From NCBI GenBank assembly GCA_963576475.1, contig OY754969.1:26736958-26800957 (forward strand): a stretch of DNA of 64,000 nucleotides, written 5' to 3'. This DNA is from Molanna angustata. Its lineage: Eukaryota > Arthropoda > Insecta > Trichoptera > Molannidae. Of the stretch, positions 35,441 to 47,324 are shown piece by piece. The notes beneath the pieces were generated by a model that saw only the letters and a list, made by a program, of their open reading frames with translations, had not been told where the DNA came from and did no database searches. Position 1 is the stretch's first letter. Each line of letters opens with the position of its first letter. The translations under genes and the position numbers were made by a program.

Positions 35441-36000
35441 CACTGGCACACACAATATTCAAAAGAAATTATGGTCTTTTCGGAACTAAAAACAGCTGAC
35501 GCGGATTTTGTGAAAAAATACGCCGATAATGATATTTTTTACGCTGAGAAACTGAAAACGTGTACCTTCGATGACTGTTGTGAAATTATTTTTGATTTAA
35601 TGTTTTATTATGTTTTATTCACCAATTTGAAAAAAAAATTACAAATTTCGAGTTTCCTGAGCTTAAGGTCACTGATATAGTTGACAGTTAAAAAAATTGA
35701 GAAGTGCTACTCAGATATGTTTTACAAATTATACAAATTTGTAAAATTTTAAAATAATCGAATTAGTACTTTAGTCTATAATCGATAAAGTAAAATAAAT
35801 ACGTCGTACAAAGCACATAGCACACAGCATATACTACACAGAACACACACACCTACAGATACATTGTCATGAAACTTTCAGAATACAATCTCAGCATGAT
35901 ACTAGTTGATAATTTTCAATAAAAAAATAGTCTTAAAAATTGCGAAATCATAACTTCCCACTATATACCCTTGGGTTAGTGAGGAGTAAAAAACAGGGAA
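35441..36000 (-). mobile_element. Element T family fragment (minus) beside the LINE 5' end
   Basis: The reverse complement of ~35640-35990 matches 45690-45960: ACTCCTCACTAACCC start, then TACTTTATCGATTATAGACT. The rest (35471-35640) has an open plus frame (MVFSELKTADADFVKKYADN) of 69 codons without known motifs; I do not call it a gene. Confidence 0.5.
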
Positions 36001-36108
36001 ATCATGAAAATATTGTTTATTTTATCGAATATTTGATTGCATATACCTATACATACACGAATACATAGGATTTTTTCCCTGTTGAGAGTCAATGATATTT
36101 TTTGACAA

Positions 36109-36385
36109 ATATCTCACTGGAGACGAAGTTGGAATATTATATAAGAACCATGAAACCAAAGCACCTACAAGGTTTACGACCTGTCATCGGCTGGTTTACG
36201 ATCAATTTAAGCGCCTGCGCAACGTTCACCAATTGATAAGGAAATTCAATAAAAATGCATAGATGGTGAACGTTGCGCGAGCGCTTAGTGATCACGTAAA
36301 TCAACCGATGACGGGTCGTAAGCCCTGTAGGTGCCTTGATATCACAGTTCTCCTTTAATATTGCAACTTTGTATCTATTGAGATA
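36109..36385. mobile_element. Fold-back MITE family F, copy 1 (277 bp)
   Basis: TATCTCACTGGAGACGAAGT and its imperfect inverse at the right end enclose an almost complete palindrome, including CGCCTGCGCAACGTTCACC and its inverse GGTGAACGTTGCGCGAGCGC. A second copy is at 57952. Confidence 0.7.
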
Positions 36386-36522
36386 CTAATTAGTTTTTTT
36401 TTGTATTACTTCTCGGGCAACTTAAAGATTCCATGTTCAATATTAATTCAACTAGTCAAGTATTATATGCATATACCTATATTGTCATTTAGCAATAAAT
36501 TCGCTTTTTCTATAGGGTAAAT

Positions 36523-36590
36523 TTATGCTCTTCTGGGAATTGAACCCAGGACGTCGACAGAGAAGCCTTACTCCCAAACCTCGGCGGTAG
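36523..36590 (-). mobile_element. SINE family 3 tRNA-head remnant
   Basis: On the minus strand, ACCGCCGAGGTTTGGGAGTA, TCTGTCGACGTCCTGGGTTC and AATTCCCAG parallel the head of the SINE at 59049-59267. Confidence 0.5.
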
Positions 36591-36599
36591 AATGTAATA

Positions 36600-37127
36600 G
36601 AACAATTAAGGATCATGTAAATATAAATAAGATAAAACAAATTAAATTGATCCATTTTTTGCATTAACTTGTAAGAAAACACGGAGACTAAATGACCAAA
36701 TACGATTTTAGTACGAACCAACCAATAGCTATACTATAATAGCAACCAAGGCTATATTTATATTGTGTTCGTTTGTGGAAGAACTTAACTTATGTATATG
36801 TGTATTGTTGTCCCTCGTAAACCTACTGACCGAGATACTTTGAATATCCCAAGCTCCATATTATGCACAACTCCATATTACATACAAAAGGTGATCATTC
36901 CATTTCCAGCAATAAAACTACGACTATTACAATTTTTAATTAAACGATGTGCGAATAATTAGATTCGTAAACTTTATTGGATTATATAAATATCACAATA
37001 TAAAATTTTATATATATCAACGGCCATACGCCTATTGTGATTTATAAAAAAACCGTAGGAATTTACAATTATTTAAATTTTTCTTGTCATCATTTATGGG
37101 TCCATATTTAGAAAAAAGTAACCTAAC
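36600..37127. other. AT-rich spacer, nothing recognised
   Basis: No gene or repeat supported. Confidence 0.3.
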
Positions 37128-37313
37128 TGTCCATTTTTTTAATAAAAATGAATATGTCCTTGTTAAACAAGTACATATACATCTTCCTACATTCCCTAAA
37201 ATAAGCATTAATGCTTGTGCTATAGGTGAATGAAATCGGTCGAAGCAAGATTCAAACTCGCGACCACTGGATTACTAGTCCAGCGTTCTAACCGCTCTGC
37301 CGTCGACCCATCT
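37128..37313 (-). mobile_element. tRNA-Thr-like SINE, family 2, copy 2
   Basis: Same head and body as 16120-16303, with a few changes: the anticodon loop has TAGT shifted by a TTAC/GTCC difference and the B box is AGTTTGAATC. The poly-A/T tail is at the left. Confidence 0.75.
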
Positions 37314-37334
37314 AAATAATTTATCTAAGATAAT

Positions 37335-38222
37335 TTCTCTTAACATATCGACATAGTTTCAAACCAAAATCCACGAATTTGTTTGGCCAAGTCTACATTT
37401 TTCGTGGTTCTTCCAAATCTGTAGTCAAAAAACACCAACGTCAAGGCTTCGCAGCATATATGGATGAACTCGGATTCATAATTAGTAGAATATTTAGTGT
37501 GTCTGTGTTTCCCCCTCCCCCCATTACCTTTTCAACCGATTGATGCACTGAGCCCTAATTTCAGAATATATAGAAAATTATACGCCCACAAAACTTTGAT
37601 ACTAAGAATTTCGATTTTTTTTCAATTAAGGGTTATTTTGTTATTTACTTTGAATTATTATTTTATATTTCCACATATCTCCCATAAAAGCTAGAGCGCT
37701 GAAAATTTGTATAAATATAGCCAAATACAATATCTAAAAAATTAATTTTATGAAAAAGTTTCAGGTTTTCTCAAACTTTTATATTAAGAAGAAAAAAATC
37801 ATGAAAATTTTGTGTAAATATATCTATTGTTTTTTTAAATATCGAAAAACACCGAAAATCCCTACTAACTTATTTAATTTTTTATAAAAAAAATATACAT
37901 TATAGGAGTAGATCAAAGATTTTATAAACAATTTTGTATAAATTAAATTTAGTGACGATATTGTTTCATTCAATTTGTACCTATAGCAGAAAACATAATA
38001 TTATATCTATGCTTGTATACCGTCAAGCCGTTTACCTATTCGGGGTAGGAAACAAGGGTTGAACTCCACACTTATCCTGACAGTAAATGTATTATGTAAG
38101 AAAACGAAATGTCTTAAAATATTAAATAATTTGGATTTAAGGTTTTATAGTTTGGTACGTATTCTTCAACTACACATACAATCGCTATCGACAGTTAGAT
38201 CGTATGTGTTACACGCAACTAT
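37335..38222 (+). mobile_element. Helitron family H, old truncated copy
   Basis: It lacks the first ~40 bp, then follows the family order: TCTCTTAACATATCGACA, GGCTTCGCAGCATATATGGA, a C-rich run, and the 3' block ATCGCTATCGACAGTTAGAT, ending CAACTAT instead of CAACTAG. It is the most diverged member here. Confidence 0.7.
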
Positions 38223-39854
38223 GTAGTTTATATAATTTCTTCAAACCAGATATTACATATCTTTAAAAAATCTGACATGATCTGTGACAGACTTCAAAGA
38301 TACGTCTGCCTATACATCCATAGTGTACCGATGGTTTGCGGTTTCAATATTTCTGTACTGTTTGAGAGTTGTACTAAGGAAGTTAACTCTACGGTATATA
38401 AAGAGTCAGACGCGATAACATATTTATTATTAGAACAATGATGGGCACCAAAATAGCCATCAAGCGGTGATATAAACCTTTCGCCATAATGTCAACACAC
38501 CCAACAAACATTTCAGGGGAAATGGGAATGCCATTAGAGATGGAAAAGTTTATGAAAATGCCAAACCGGCTGAACCGTGAACCGTCTGACACAACAATTT
38601 GCCAATGTATTATTGTACTAGTACTATGAAAACTCACCAGCCGAGGAGATTAATACACTCACTTTTCAACGCGAGATCAGAGCGGGGAAATTACAAAATT
38701 GGCTATTTACACGAAATTGTTGTATAATGATATTTAAAAAGGGACCTCCCTCTCCTCACCACAAACATAGTGAAGTTTCTGGTCAAAATTTCATTCGTGT
38801 TGCTGACCGCCCATATCACATAATTAGTTCGTGTGCAAAAACAAGTAATTTTATGATAATTTTATAGTTATATAGACAGAATCCACCATAATATCTAAAT
38901 GGTGCAATTCCGGGCTACGTTCAAAAAATTAATACTAGTAACAATATGAAGGGGTGAAACACACAAGAATAATTTGGAAATAATAATTATTGTAAAAAAT
39001 ATCGGTAGAACGTTTGAGGGTGAAAAGAAAATCTTTATTTCTCAAAAACAAAATAAGAACATTATAATAAAAATGTAATTGTGAATAATTTACTTTGTAG
39101 AATTCCGTTTTAATTTCAATTAAAAGATAAAACGGTATGTTTTACATTCTACGTATATTGTTTATTGGTCGATAACTATTTACAATGAAATGAAATTATT
39201 TATTTCCATTATTTACACATATAACATTAAAAAAATAACTATATTTTAAGAAGACTTACTATAAACATACTATTTAAAATTGTACCTATTTGGAAATTTA
39301 CTGCCTCACTAGACAAGTCTGTTCTGAGGCAGTACTTTTTCAATTTGGCCTAAGGTCACATGTTTTTGAATGCAAAATAATTAAACATAAACAGAAAAGA
39401 AAAACAATCAGAATAGTATAACGTGATCTCTCAGTTATTTTTATACGAAGAATCTAAAACATACTGTTTATTTTTTAATTTAAAGATAAATAATAAAAAT
39501 ATTATGTACATAATGTAAACTTATGTATATGCAGAAACTATAATTATGTAAACAATGAGAATTGATTTTTTTTATTTATTTACATAAGTAGATAGTTTAT
39601 TTTTAACGTTGTTTTATTATTAACGACTTTTTTCGCTACTACCACCCACTCTACATATTGGCCCATTCACAGAAAGCTAAGTGAGCGACAAGAAAAAAAT
39701 GCATAGCACCAAAAGTAACTCATAGAGCCCTTTAGACTGACAACCTCAGCATCATAGTGCAAAAAATACAATCGACGAATGTGTAAACAAGATTCACACT
39801 CGTGGACTATCATTGACGTTTTTTTTAAAATGTGACAATGTGGTGTGACAAAGA
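38223..39854. other. AT-rich interval with one miRNA-like hairpin
   Basis: No coding evidence. A minus frame at 38389-38637 is open for 82 codons and is preceded by a GTGAGT donor-like word at ~38635, but it shows no motif. The only structured item is at 39287-39346. Confidence 0.3.
39287..39346 (+). ncRNA. Pre-miRNA-like hairpin (candidate only)
   Basis: A 9-bp perfect core stem (ACTGCCTCA / TGAGGCAGT) extends outward with about ten more pairs (AAATTT side with ACTTTTTCAA), one 2-nt internal loop and a wobble. The terminal loop is 16 nt. The 3' arm begins TGAGGCAGTA, whose seed GAGGCAG differs from that of let-7 by one base. Pairing was judged by eye; folding energy was not calculated. It could easily be a chance hairpin. 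Confidence 0.25.
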
Positions 39855-40013
39855 TTGAAACAAGTACATATACATACATCCTCATATATTCCGTAAATTA
39901 AGCATAAATGCTTATGCTATAAGTGAACGAAATCGGTCATGGTAGGATTCGAACTCGCGACCACTGAATTACAAATCCAGCGCGCCAACCCCTCTGCCAC
40001 CACCCATCTAAAT
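39855..40013 (-). mobile_element. tRNA-Thr-like SINE, family 2, copy 3
   Basis: CATAAATGCTTATGCTATA, ATTCGAACTCGCGACCACTG and CAGCGCGCCAACC follow the family; the head ends at ACCACCCATC. More diverged than copy 1. Confidence 0.7.
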
Positions 40014-40115
40014 ATTACTTTTAACTTAAATTACACGTCTACAATGACAGGCATATTTAATGTCGTAGCATTTTTTGAATAACTTCCGATTAATTCTTGG
40101 CAAGTAATCGTATGT

Positions 40116-43100
40116 TGCGAAATAAAGATATACAAAGATAGGAGAATGTCAATCATCCCTCAGAAATAGATTGTAATAACATGGTAGACGAAATAAAGAT
40201 ATACAAAGATAGGAGAATGTCAATCATCCCTCAGAAATAGATTGTAATAACATGGTAGACGAAATAAAGATATACAAACATAGGAGAATGTCAATCATCC
40301 CTCAGAAATAGATTGTAATAACATGGTAGACGAAATAAAGATATACAAACATAGGAGAATGTCAATCATCCCTCAGAAATAGATTGTAATAACATGGTAG
40401 ACGAAATAAAGATATACAAAGATAGGAGAATGTCAATCATCCCTCAGAAATAGATTGTAATAACATGGTAGACGAAATAAAGATATACAAACATAGGAGA
40501 ATGTCAATCATCCCTCAGAAATAGATTGTAATAACATGGTAGACGAAATAAAGATATACAAACATAGGAGAATGTCAATCATCCCTCAGAAATAGATTGT
40601 AATAACATGGTAGACGAAATAAAGATATACAAAGATAGGAGAATGTCAATCATCCCTCAGAAATAGATTGTAATAACATGGTAGACGAAATAAAGATATA
40701 CAAACATAGGAGAATGTCAATCATCCCTCAGAAATAGATTGTAATAACATGGTAGACGAAATAAAGATATACAAACATAGGAGAATGTCAATCATCCCTC
40801 AGAAATAGATTGTAATAACATGGTAGACGAAATAAAGATATACAAACATAGGAGAATGTCAATCATCCCTCAGAAATAGATTGTAATAACATGGTAGACG
40901 AAATAAAGATATACAAACATAGGAGAATGTCAATCATCCCTCAGAAATAGATTGTAATAACATGGTAGACGAAATAAAGATATACAAACATAGGAGAATG
41001 TCAATCATCCCTCAGAAATAGATTGTAATAACATGGTAGACGAAATAAAGATATACAAACATAGGAGAATGTCAATCATCCCTCAGAAATAGATTGTAAT
41101 AACATGGTAGACGAAATAAAGATATACAAACATAGGAGAATGTCAATCATCCCTCAGAAATAGATTGTAATAACATGGTAGACGAAATAAAGATATACAA
41201 ACATAGGAGAATGTCAATCATCCCTCAGAAATAGATTGTAATAACATGGTAGACGAAATAAAGATATACAAACATAGGAGAATGTCAATCATCCCTCAGA
41301 AATAGATTGTAATAACATGGTAGACGAAATAAAGATATACAAACATAGGAGAATGTCAATCATCCCTCAGAAATAGATTGTAATAACATGGTAGACGAAA
41401 TAAAGATATACAAACATAGGAGAATGTCAATCATCCCTCAGAAATAGATTGTAATAACATGGTAGACGAAATAAAGATATACAAAGATAGGAGAATGTCA
41501 ATCATCCCTCAGAAATAGATTGTAATAACATGGTAGACGAAATAAAGATATACAAACATAGGAGAATGTCAATCATCCCTCAGAAATAGATTGTAATAAC
41601 ATGGTAGACGAAATAAAGATATACAAACATAGGAGAATGTCAATCATCCCTCAGAAATAGATTGTAATAACATGGTAGACGAAATAAAGATATACAAACA
41701 TAGGAGAATGTCAATCATCCCTCAGAAATAGATTGTAATAACATGGTAGACGAAATAAAGATATACAAACATAGGAGAATGTCAATCATCCCTCAGAAAT
41801 AGATTGTAATAACATGGTAGACGAAATAAAGATATACAAACATAGGAGAATGTCAATCATCCCTCAGAAATAGATTGTAATAACATGGTAGACGAAATAA
41901 AGATATACAAACATAGGAGAATGTCAATCATCCCTCAGAAATAGATTGTAATAACATGGTAGACGAAATAAAGATATACAAACATAGGAGAATGTCAATC
42001 ATCCCTCAGAAATAGATTGTAATAACATGGTAGACGAAATAAAGATATACAAACATAGGAGAATGTCAATCATCCCTCAGAAATAGATTGTAATAACATG
42101 GTAGACGAAATAAAGATATACAAACATAGGAGAATGTCAATCATCCCTCAGAAATAGATTGTAATAACATGGTAGACGAAATAAAGATATACAAACATAG
42201 GAGAATGTCAATCATCCCTCAGAAATAGATTGTAATAACATGGTAGACGAAATAAAGATATACAAACATAGGAGAATGTCAATCATCCCTCAGAAATAGA
42301 TTGTAATAACATGGTAGACGAAATAAAGATATACAAACATAGGAGAATGTCAATCATCCCTCAGAAATAGATTGTAATAACATGGTAGACGAAATAAAGA
42401 TATACAAACATAGGAGAATGTCAATCATCCCTCAGAAATAGATTGTAATAACATGGTAGACGAAATAAAGATATACAAACATAGGAGAATGTCAATCATC
42501 CCTCAGAAATAGATTGTAATAACATGGTAGACGAAATAAAGATATACAAACATAGGAGAATGTCAATCATCCCTCAGAAATAGATTGTAATAACATGGTA
42601 GACGAAATAAAGATATACAAACATAGGAGAATGTCAATCATCCCTCAGAAATAGATTGTAATAACATGGTAGACGAAATAAAGATATACAAACATAGGAG
42701 AATGTCAATCATCCCTCAGAAATAGATTGTAATAACATGGTAGACGAAATAAAGATATACAAACATAGGAGAATGTCAATCATCCCTCAGAAATAGATTG
42801 TAATAACATGGTAGACGAAATAAAGATATACAAACATAGGAGAATGTCAATCATCCCTCAGAAATAGATTGTAATAACATGGTAGACGAAATAAAGATAT
42901 ACAAACATAGGAGAATGTCAATCATCCCTCAGAAATAGATTGTAATAACATGGTAGACGAAATAAAGATATACAAACATAGGAGAATGTCAATCATCCCT
43001 CAGAAATAGATTGTAATAACATGGTAGACGAAATAAAGATATACAAACATAGGAGAATGTCAATCATCCCTCAGAAATAGATTGTAATAACATGGTAGAC

Positions 43101-43318
43101 GAAATAAAGATATACAAACATAGGAGAATGTCAATCATCCCTCAGAAATAGATTGTAATAACATGGTAGACGAAATAAAGATATACAAACATAGGAGAAT
43201 GTCAATCATCCCTCAGAAATAGATTGTAATAACATGGTAGACGAAATAAAGATATACAAACATAGGAGAATGTCAATCATCCCTCAGAAATAGATTGTAA
43301 TAACATGGTAGACGAAAT
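40116..43318. repeat. 71-bp satellite array, ~45 copies
   Basis: The unit begins GACGAAATAAAGATATAC and includes GGAGAATGTCAATCATCCCT. Period 71 was measured from successive GACG positions (40187, 40258). Units are virtually identical except one site, AAAGATAG versus AAACATAG; the G form is in units 1, 2, 5, 8 and 20 only. No unit has an open frame worth calling. Confidence 0.97.
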
Positions 43319-43397
43319 CAAATCGTTGAACAATATCCGATAATAAAAAAATGTTAAGACTATTTATAGGACAAAAAACAAACATTGATATTTTTTA

Positions 43398-43535
43398 ATA
43401 ATAACAACAAAATTACTTTTTTTATTATTTCGTATATGAAGTGTCCTGAGGAAGAGAACATCGTTCTTGAAACATGTTGACTGTTGTCAAATAAAGTGGT
43501 GTATACGAAGTAATTTTGTTGTTATTATTTATTAA
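43398..43535. repeat. Imperfect inverted repeat next to the satellite
   Basis: AACAACAAAATTACTT and CGTATA on the left pair with TATACGAAGTAATTTTGTTG on the right. The enclosed ~50 bp holds GTCCTGAGGAAGAGAAC and GTTCTTGAAACATGTTG, which form a 5-bp inner stem. Confidence 0.6.
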
Positions 43536-44539
43536 TGATGGAGCCACAAAGTCATTTCGCATTAGATTACGTGATTGATATTTTTCATTATCAATCATCA
43601 TTGGTAATACTATGATATAAATAGAATTTAATTAAACAAGGATTTAATTAAACAATGTACGTATGTATGTAGCTAAATGATAAAAATAATCGTTAACATA
43701 ATCCTAAACATTTATTAACATTTCAGTAAAAAAAAGCAATACAGTAAATAATGTATTTTTTATCCTTATTTTAATTTAATTTTGGTATACAGTTTATTAC
43801 AAAACATATAAACAATTTAAACATAACAAGGCAACCGTGCACATAAAAATCCCACAAGGCACAGCCTTTACATATTTTTTTATCATTTATTTAAGACACC
43901 ATGCAACAGAACATTGAAATATACACACACAAGTTAACACATGATATAAACATCCAATGGTCCAATGACAGGCGTCTGTCACATAGTTAGTAGGTACCTT
44001 CTATAGGTATATCAATAATATATGGATCTGTTTATGGGCAATATAAATAACCACAGGAATACCCTACGTGCTAAATTCCACTGATCGTGTTTAGTTTTAT
44101 TTTTCGTTATTCATTTAATACCTACTTTACCTATTATGTTTATTTGTTCTTTTATACCTACTTTCATTTGTTATTCTGTTTATTATTTTGGTTAAATTTT
44201 CTTTGTACCTATGTATTTTTATATGTATTTTTTTAAAGTTTTTCTTTGTATTTCTATCTTGCTTTATTTTCATTGTTTATTAATTGGATATGTTTGTTTT
44301 TTTATGTATTTTCACACATTATGTACTGTATTTTGTATCTTTTGAATTCTTCGTGTAAATGGCAAACGCCGTTAATAAAATAAATAAATAAATATATGTA
44401 AAAACAATCATCGCTTAAAACGTGCTTGTAGTAAGAGTGATTGATTACAAAAATAAAATCTACATAAAAATAAAAGAACATTTACCGAGTCCAAAATAAT
44501 AATCTTGCCATCACTGCACAGAACCAACGCACTCAGATG
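43536..44539. other. AT-rich spacer with retroposon 3' ends
   Basis: 43880-43995 resembles 11130-11260. At 44340-44400 GCAAACGCCGTTAATAAAAT followed by AAATAAATAAAT looks like a non-LTR 3' tail. No gene. Confidence 0.35.
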
Positions 44540-45409
44540 TAAGGCCCGAATTATAGATTCGTTCTCCAGCTTGAGACTGGTCTTGAGAACACGTTCTCAA
44601 CCAAAATGGTATTAAAGAAACAAAAGTCACTGAGCTTGATCTCAAGACCGGTCTCGAAATGTATAGAAGAGTTGAGATTGCTTCGAGACAGCTATCCCGC
44701 TGTCTTGAGCATGGTCTTAATGAGAGAGAAGGAGACAGCGCTTTACACAAAAAAGAGACGCATATAGACACGGACGAATTCGCATTAATTACTGTTTTGA
44801 CGATTACATTGTTAGTGGTACTAAAATGGATCGAGAATCTTATTTAGAACCTTCCGGGAACTAAATTTTGTAAGGTTTCATAAAATTTCCGGCATATCCA
44901 GTAAATACCATGTTGTTATTATATGCATGCATGTTGTATCATATTTTGAAATGACTGCCTTTCCTGGATCTATTGAATGTATGTAGGTACCTACACACAT
45001 TCCCATAACATGCTACACGACAGATAAACGAAGAAGTATTTATTTTCCTCTTCCGACTAAAATTTTCGACATTATCACTTTTTAATCAGGTATTATAATA
45101 TTATGATGCATAAATTTCTCTACACTTTCGAAGATTACCAAGACAACGAATTGTCAAAATATCTATAAATAGCTATTACAACTCATTGCTACTAAAATAA
45201 CAATGCAGAAATTATCGCCATTCACGAGAAAACGTACTTATTTATAGAGCTGCATCCACATTTTTTTTCGAGTACGCTTTCTCGAATGAGACGGCGCGCG
45301 GCGTACGTATTTTACTTTTAATATGGATTTTCGAGCATGATCTCAAGATGGTCTTGAGATGACACATTTGGAGAACGATCTTGAGAATTATTATATAATT
45401 TGGGCCTTA
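44540..45409. mobile_element. TIR element with TAAGGCCCGAATTATA ends (870 bp)
   Basis: The left end TAAGGCCCGAATTATAG and inverted right end TAAGGCCCAAATTATAT match. Near both ends, words such as TCTTGAGA and TCTCAAGA occur repeatedly (44578-44720, 45338-45385), forming local palindromes. The tips resemble MITE E (GGCCCGATATTACAG). No transposase; the frame at 44659-44847 is not recognisable. Confidence 0.65.
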
Positions 45410-45689
45410 GTGAAGGTACCTACATGGCAACGTAACACTGGTCATCATAAAACGTCGCAGACAATGTTCAGAATTCGGCAAAACAAAATTTTCCCATTTA
45501 TATTGGTATATCAATTACTACTGACAACGGCGTCATCAAATAATAAGTATAGTTTGATATTTACGGTGTTAATTATGGTATTTAATAATATCAACCAATT
45601 CAGTGATCTACAGGTATATGTTATTACTAAACATCGTTATTCAACAATTTATATATGACCACAAAAAATACCTAAATATTATTGAATAT

Positions 45690-46194
45690 TTTTACTCCAC
45701 ACTACCTAAGGGGATATATGCAGTTAGGAGATATCGTAATTTATAAGGTTATTTTTTTTATTGCAGATTATCAAGTAATATCATACTGAGATTGTATTCT
45801 GATCACAAGGTATCTGTTTGTGTGATGTGTACTATGTGCTATGTAAGGCGTGTTTGTTCTACTTTATCGATTATAGACTAAAGTACTCGTTCGATTCTTT
45901 TAAAATTTTGCAAATTTGTATATCTAAAATTTGTAAATATTTCAAAGAGACCCCAAGCTCAGAAAACTTTTGATATTTTTATTTTCAAATTACTAAAAAG
46001 GCACATCACTTTCATGAAATGGCATTGAAGAATTATCAAGTTTTCATAATAAAATATTTCAATCTAAAATAATTTTAAAAAACTCATTTCATGAAAATGC
46101 TGAAAATGTTCCATGCTAAATTTGACTGCTTTGTGGAGTGACATGGTACTGAGGGGGTTAGCGTTGGCCACAACCCACTCGTTTTAATTAGTTA
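45690..46194 (+). mobile_element. Element T family, short copy without the 313-bp array
   Basis: Starts TTACTCCACACTACC and ends GTGGAGTGACATGG, then GCGTTGGCCACAACCCACTC and GTTTT. The interior is unlike the 313-bp array, showing that the shared parts of the family are the ends. Confidence 0.6.
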
Positions 46195-46800
46195 CCTTTC
46201 TCTATTAAGATATTAATTTGTCAAAAAAATACCTAAATATTAAATATTGAGAAAATCCACAAGATACGCGAAATAGCGAAAAATGTATTAAATTGACGTG
46301 ATATTTGGTGTAATTAAATAAACACATTAACTAAGCCAATGTTATAAATACTATCGTGACACATTTCATGAATGGCATGAGAGTACAAGAAACAAACACT
46401 CGGTATATCAGGGTTGCCAATCGTCCTGTACATATTTTTTTTTTATTTTTTTTATTGCAAAATAATATATTGGTACAAAAGTATATAATATTTCTTATAA
46501 TTAATACATTTATATTATACGTATTACTCCACTGAAAGAGTAAATCTCGTGTTCAGCGGAGGAAGATAATATGTATGTAATATACTTATCGTCATACATC
46601 AATAAAATTCATATGGGTACGCAAAAGACAAATATGTGTTTTTTTTTAATTGATTGGTTTGATCACGTGTTTGCGCAAATTGTCCCTTTCCCTACAGAAT
46701 AATAATTTCAATATGTTTGGTGATCACTATATTTGACCCGTATTGTTACATGTTCCGGTTATGTCCCGTTTATCAAAAAAAAATGTACTGTATGATATTA
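46195..46800. other. AT-rich spacer with a reversed retroposon tail
   Basis: A poly-T start at 46432 followed by ATTGCAAAATAATATATTGG suggests the 3' end of a minus-strand retroposon. Nothing else recognised. Confidence 0.3.
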
Positions 46801-46979
46801 TGTCCTATTCTGATTCGTCTAAATTTATCCGTCTGAATTTTAGCATATGAGAAATGACAAAAAGTTGACTGCATTAATACGGGACTCATTACGTCACACC
46901 GCGCGGATAAAGTCCTTTTATCCACAGTCGCCTGTTAATTTAGATGTTTTCGTACTCTGAAACGAATCAGAATGGAACA
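46801..46979. mobile_element. Mariner-like MITE (179 bp) with TA duplication
   Basis: TGTCCTATTCTGATTCGTCT at the left and the inverse of TGTTCCATTCTGATTCGTTT at the right, flanked by TA (46799-46800, 46980-46981). Non-coding. Confidence 0.65.
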
Positions 46980-46981
46980 TA

Positions 46982-47324
46982 CTATACCTACTAAAACAAT
47001 AGATACGTTACTAGTGTTTAAGTTCGGTAAACAAAAAGTAAGGCACATATCTCACTTAATTCTTACCGCACTTTAGTTACAGGCAAGATGTTGTAGTGTT
47101 CGGACGTACTGTCGTAGTCTAAATACCATCTTGTATGATTAAAGCATGTAAAAGTTACACTAGAACTATGAAGGAACGACCAGATATATCATTTCATGTT
47201 GCATATTTATTTAATATGATTATATGGATTTTTCGATATTTTCATTTTATTTTGAGTAAACGAGAGAATAGTCAAGTCATATTTGCTTGTAGCTATGTAG
47301 AGGGATTCTGTTGTATTAGCATTT
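46982..47324. other. Spacer upstream of the RTE LINE
   Basis: Single-copy-looking. The open frame at 47135-47383 only runs into the LINE from an unrelated frame. Confidence 0.3.

Noticed and set aside
30860..35480. ATTATGGTCT near both LINE ends as a target duplication
   Set aside because: The two occurrences are inverted relative to each other, while a target duplication must be direct.
35471..35680. 69-codon plus-strand frame starting MVFSELKTADADF
   Set aside because: It runs into an element T fragment and has no motif or regulatory context; it is probably chance.
38389..38637. 82-codon minus frame with a nearby GTGAGT donor
   Set aside because: No conserved motif, and the donor lies on the wrong side of the frame for the exon it would end.
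40116..43318. CRISPR-like array
   Set aside because: The repeats are contiguous 71-bp units without variable spacers, in a eukaryotic context; it is a satellite.
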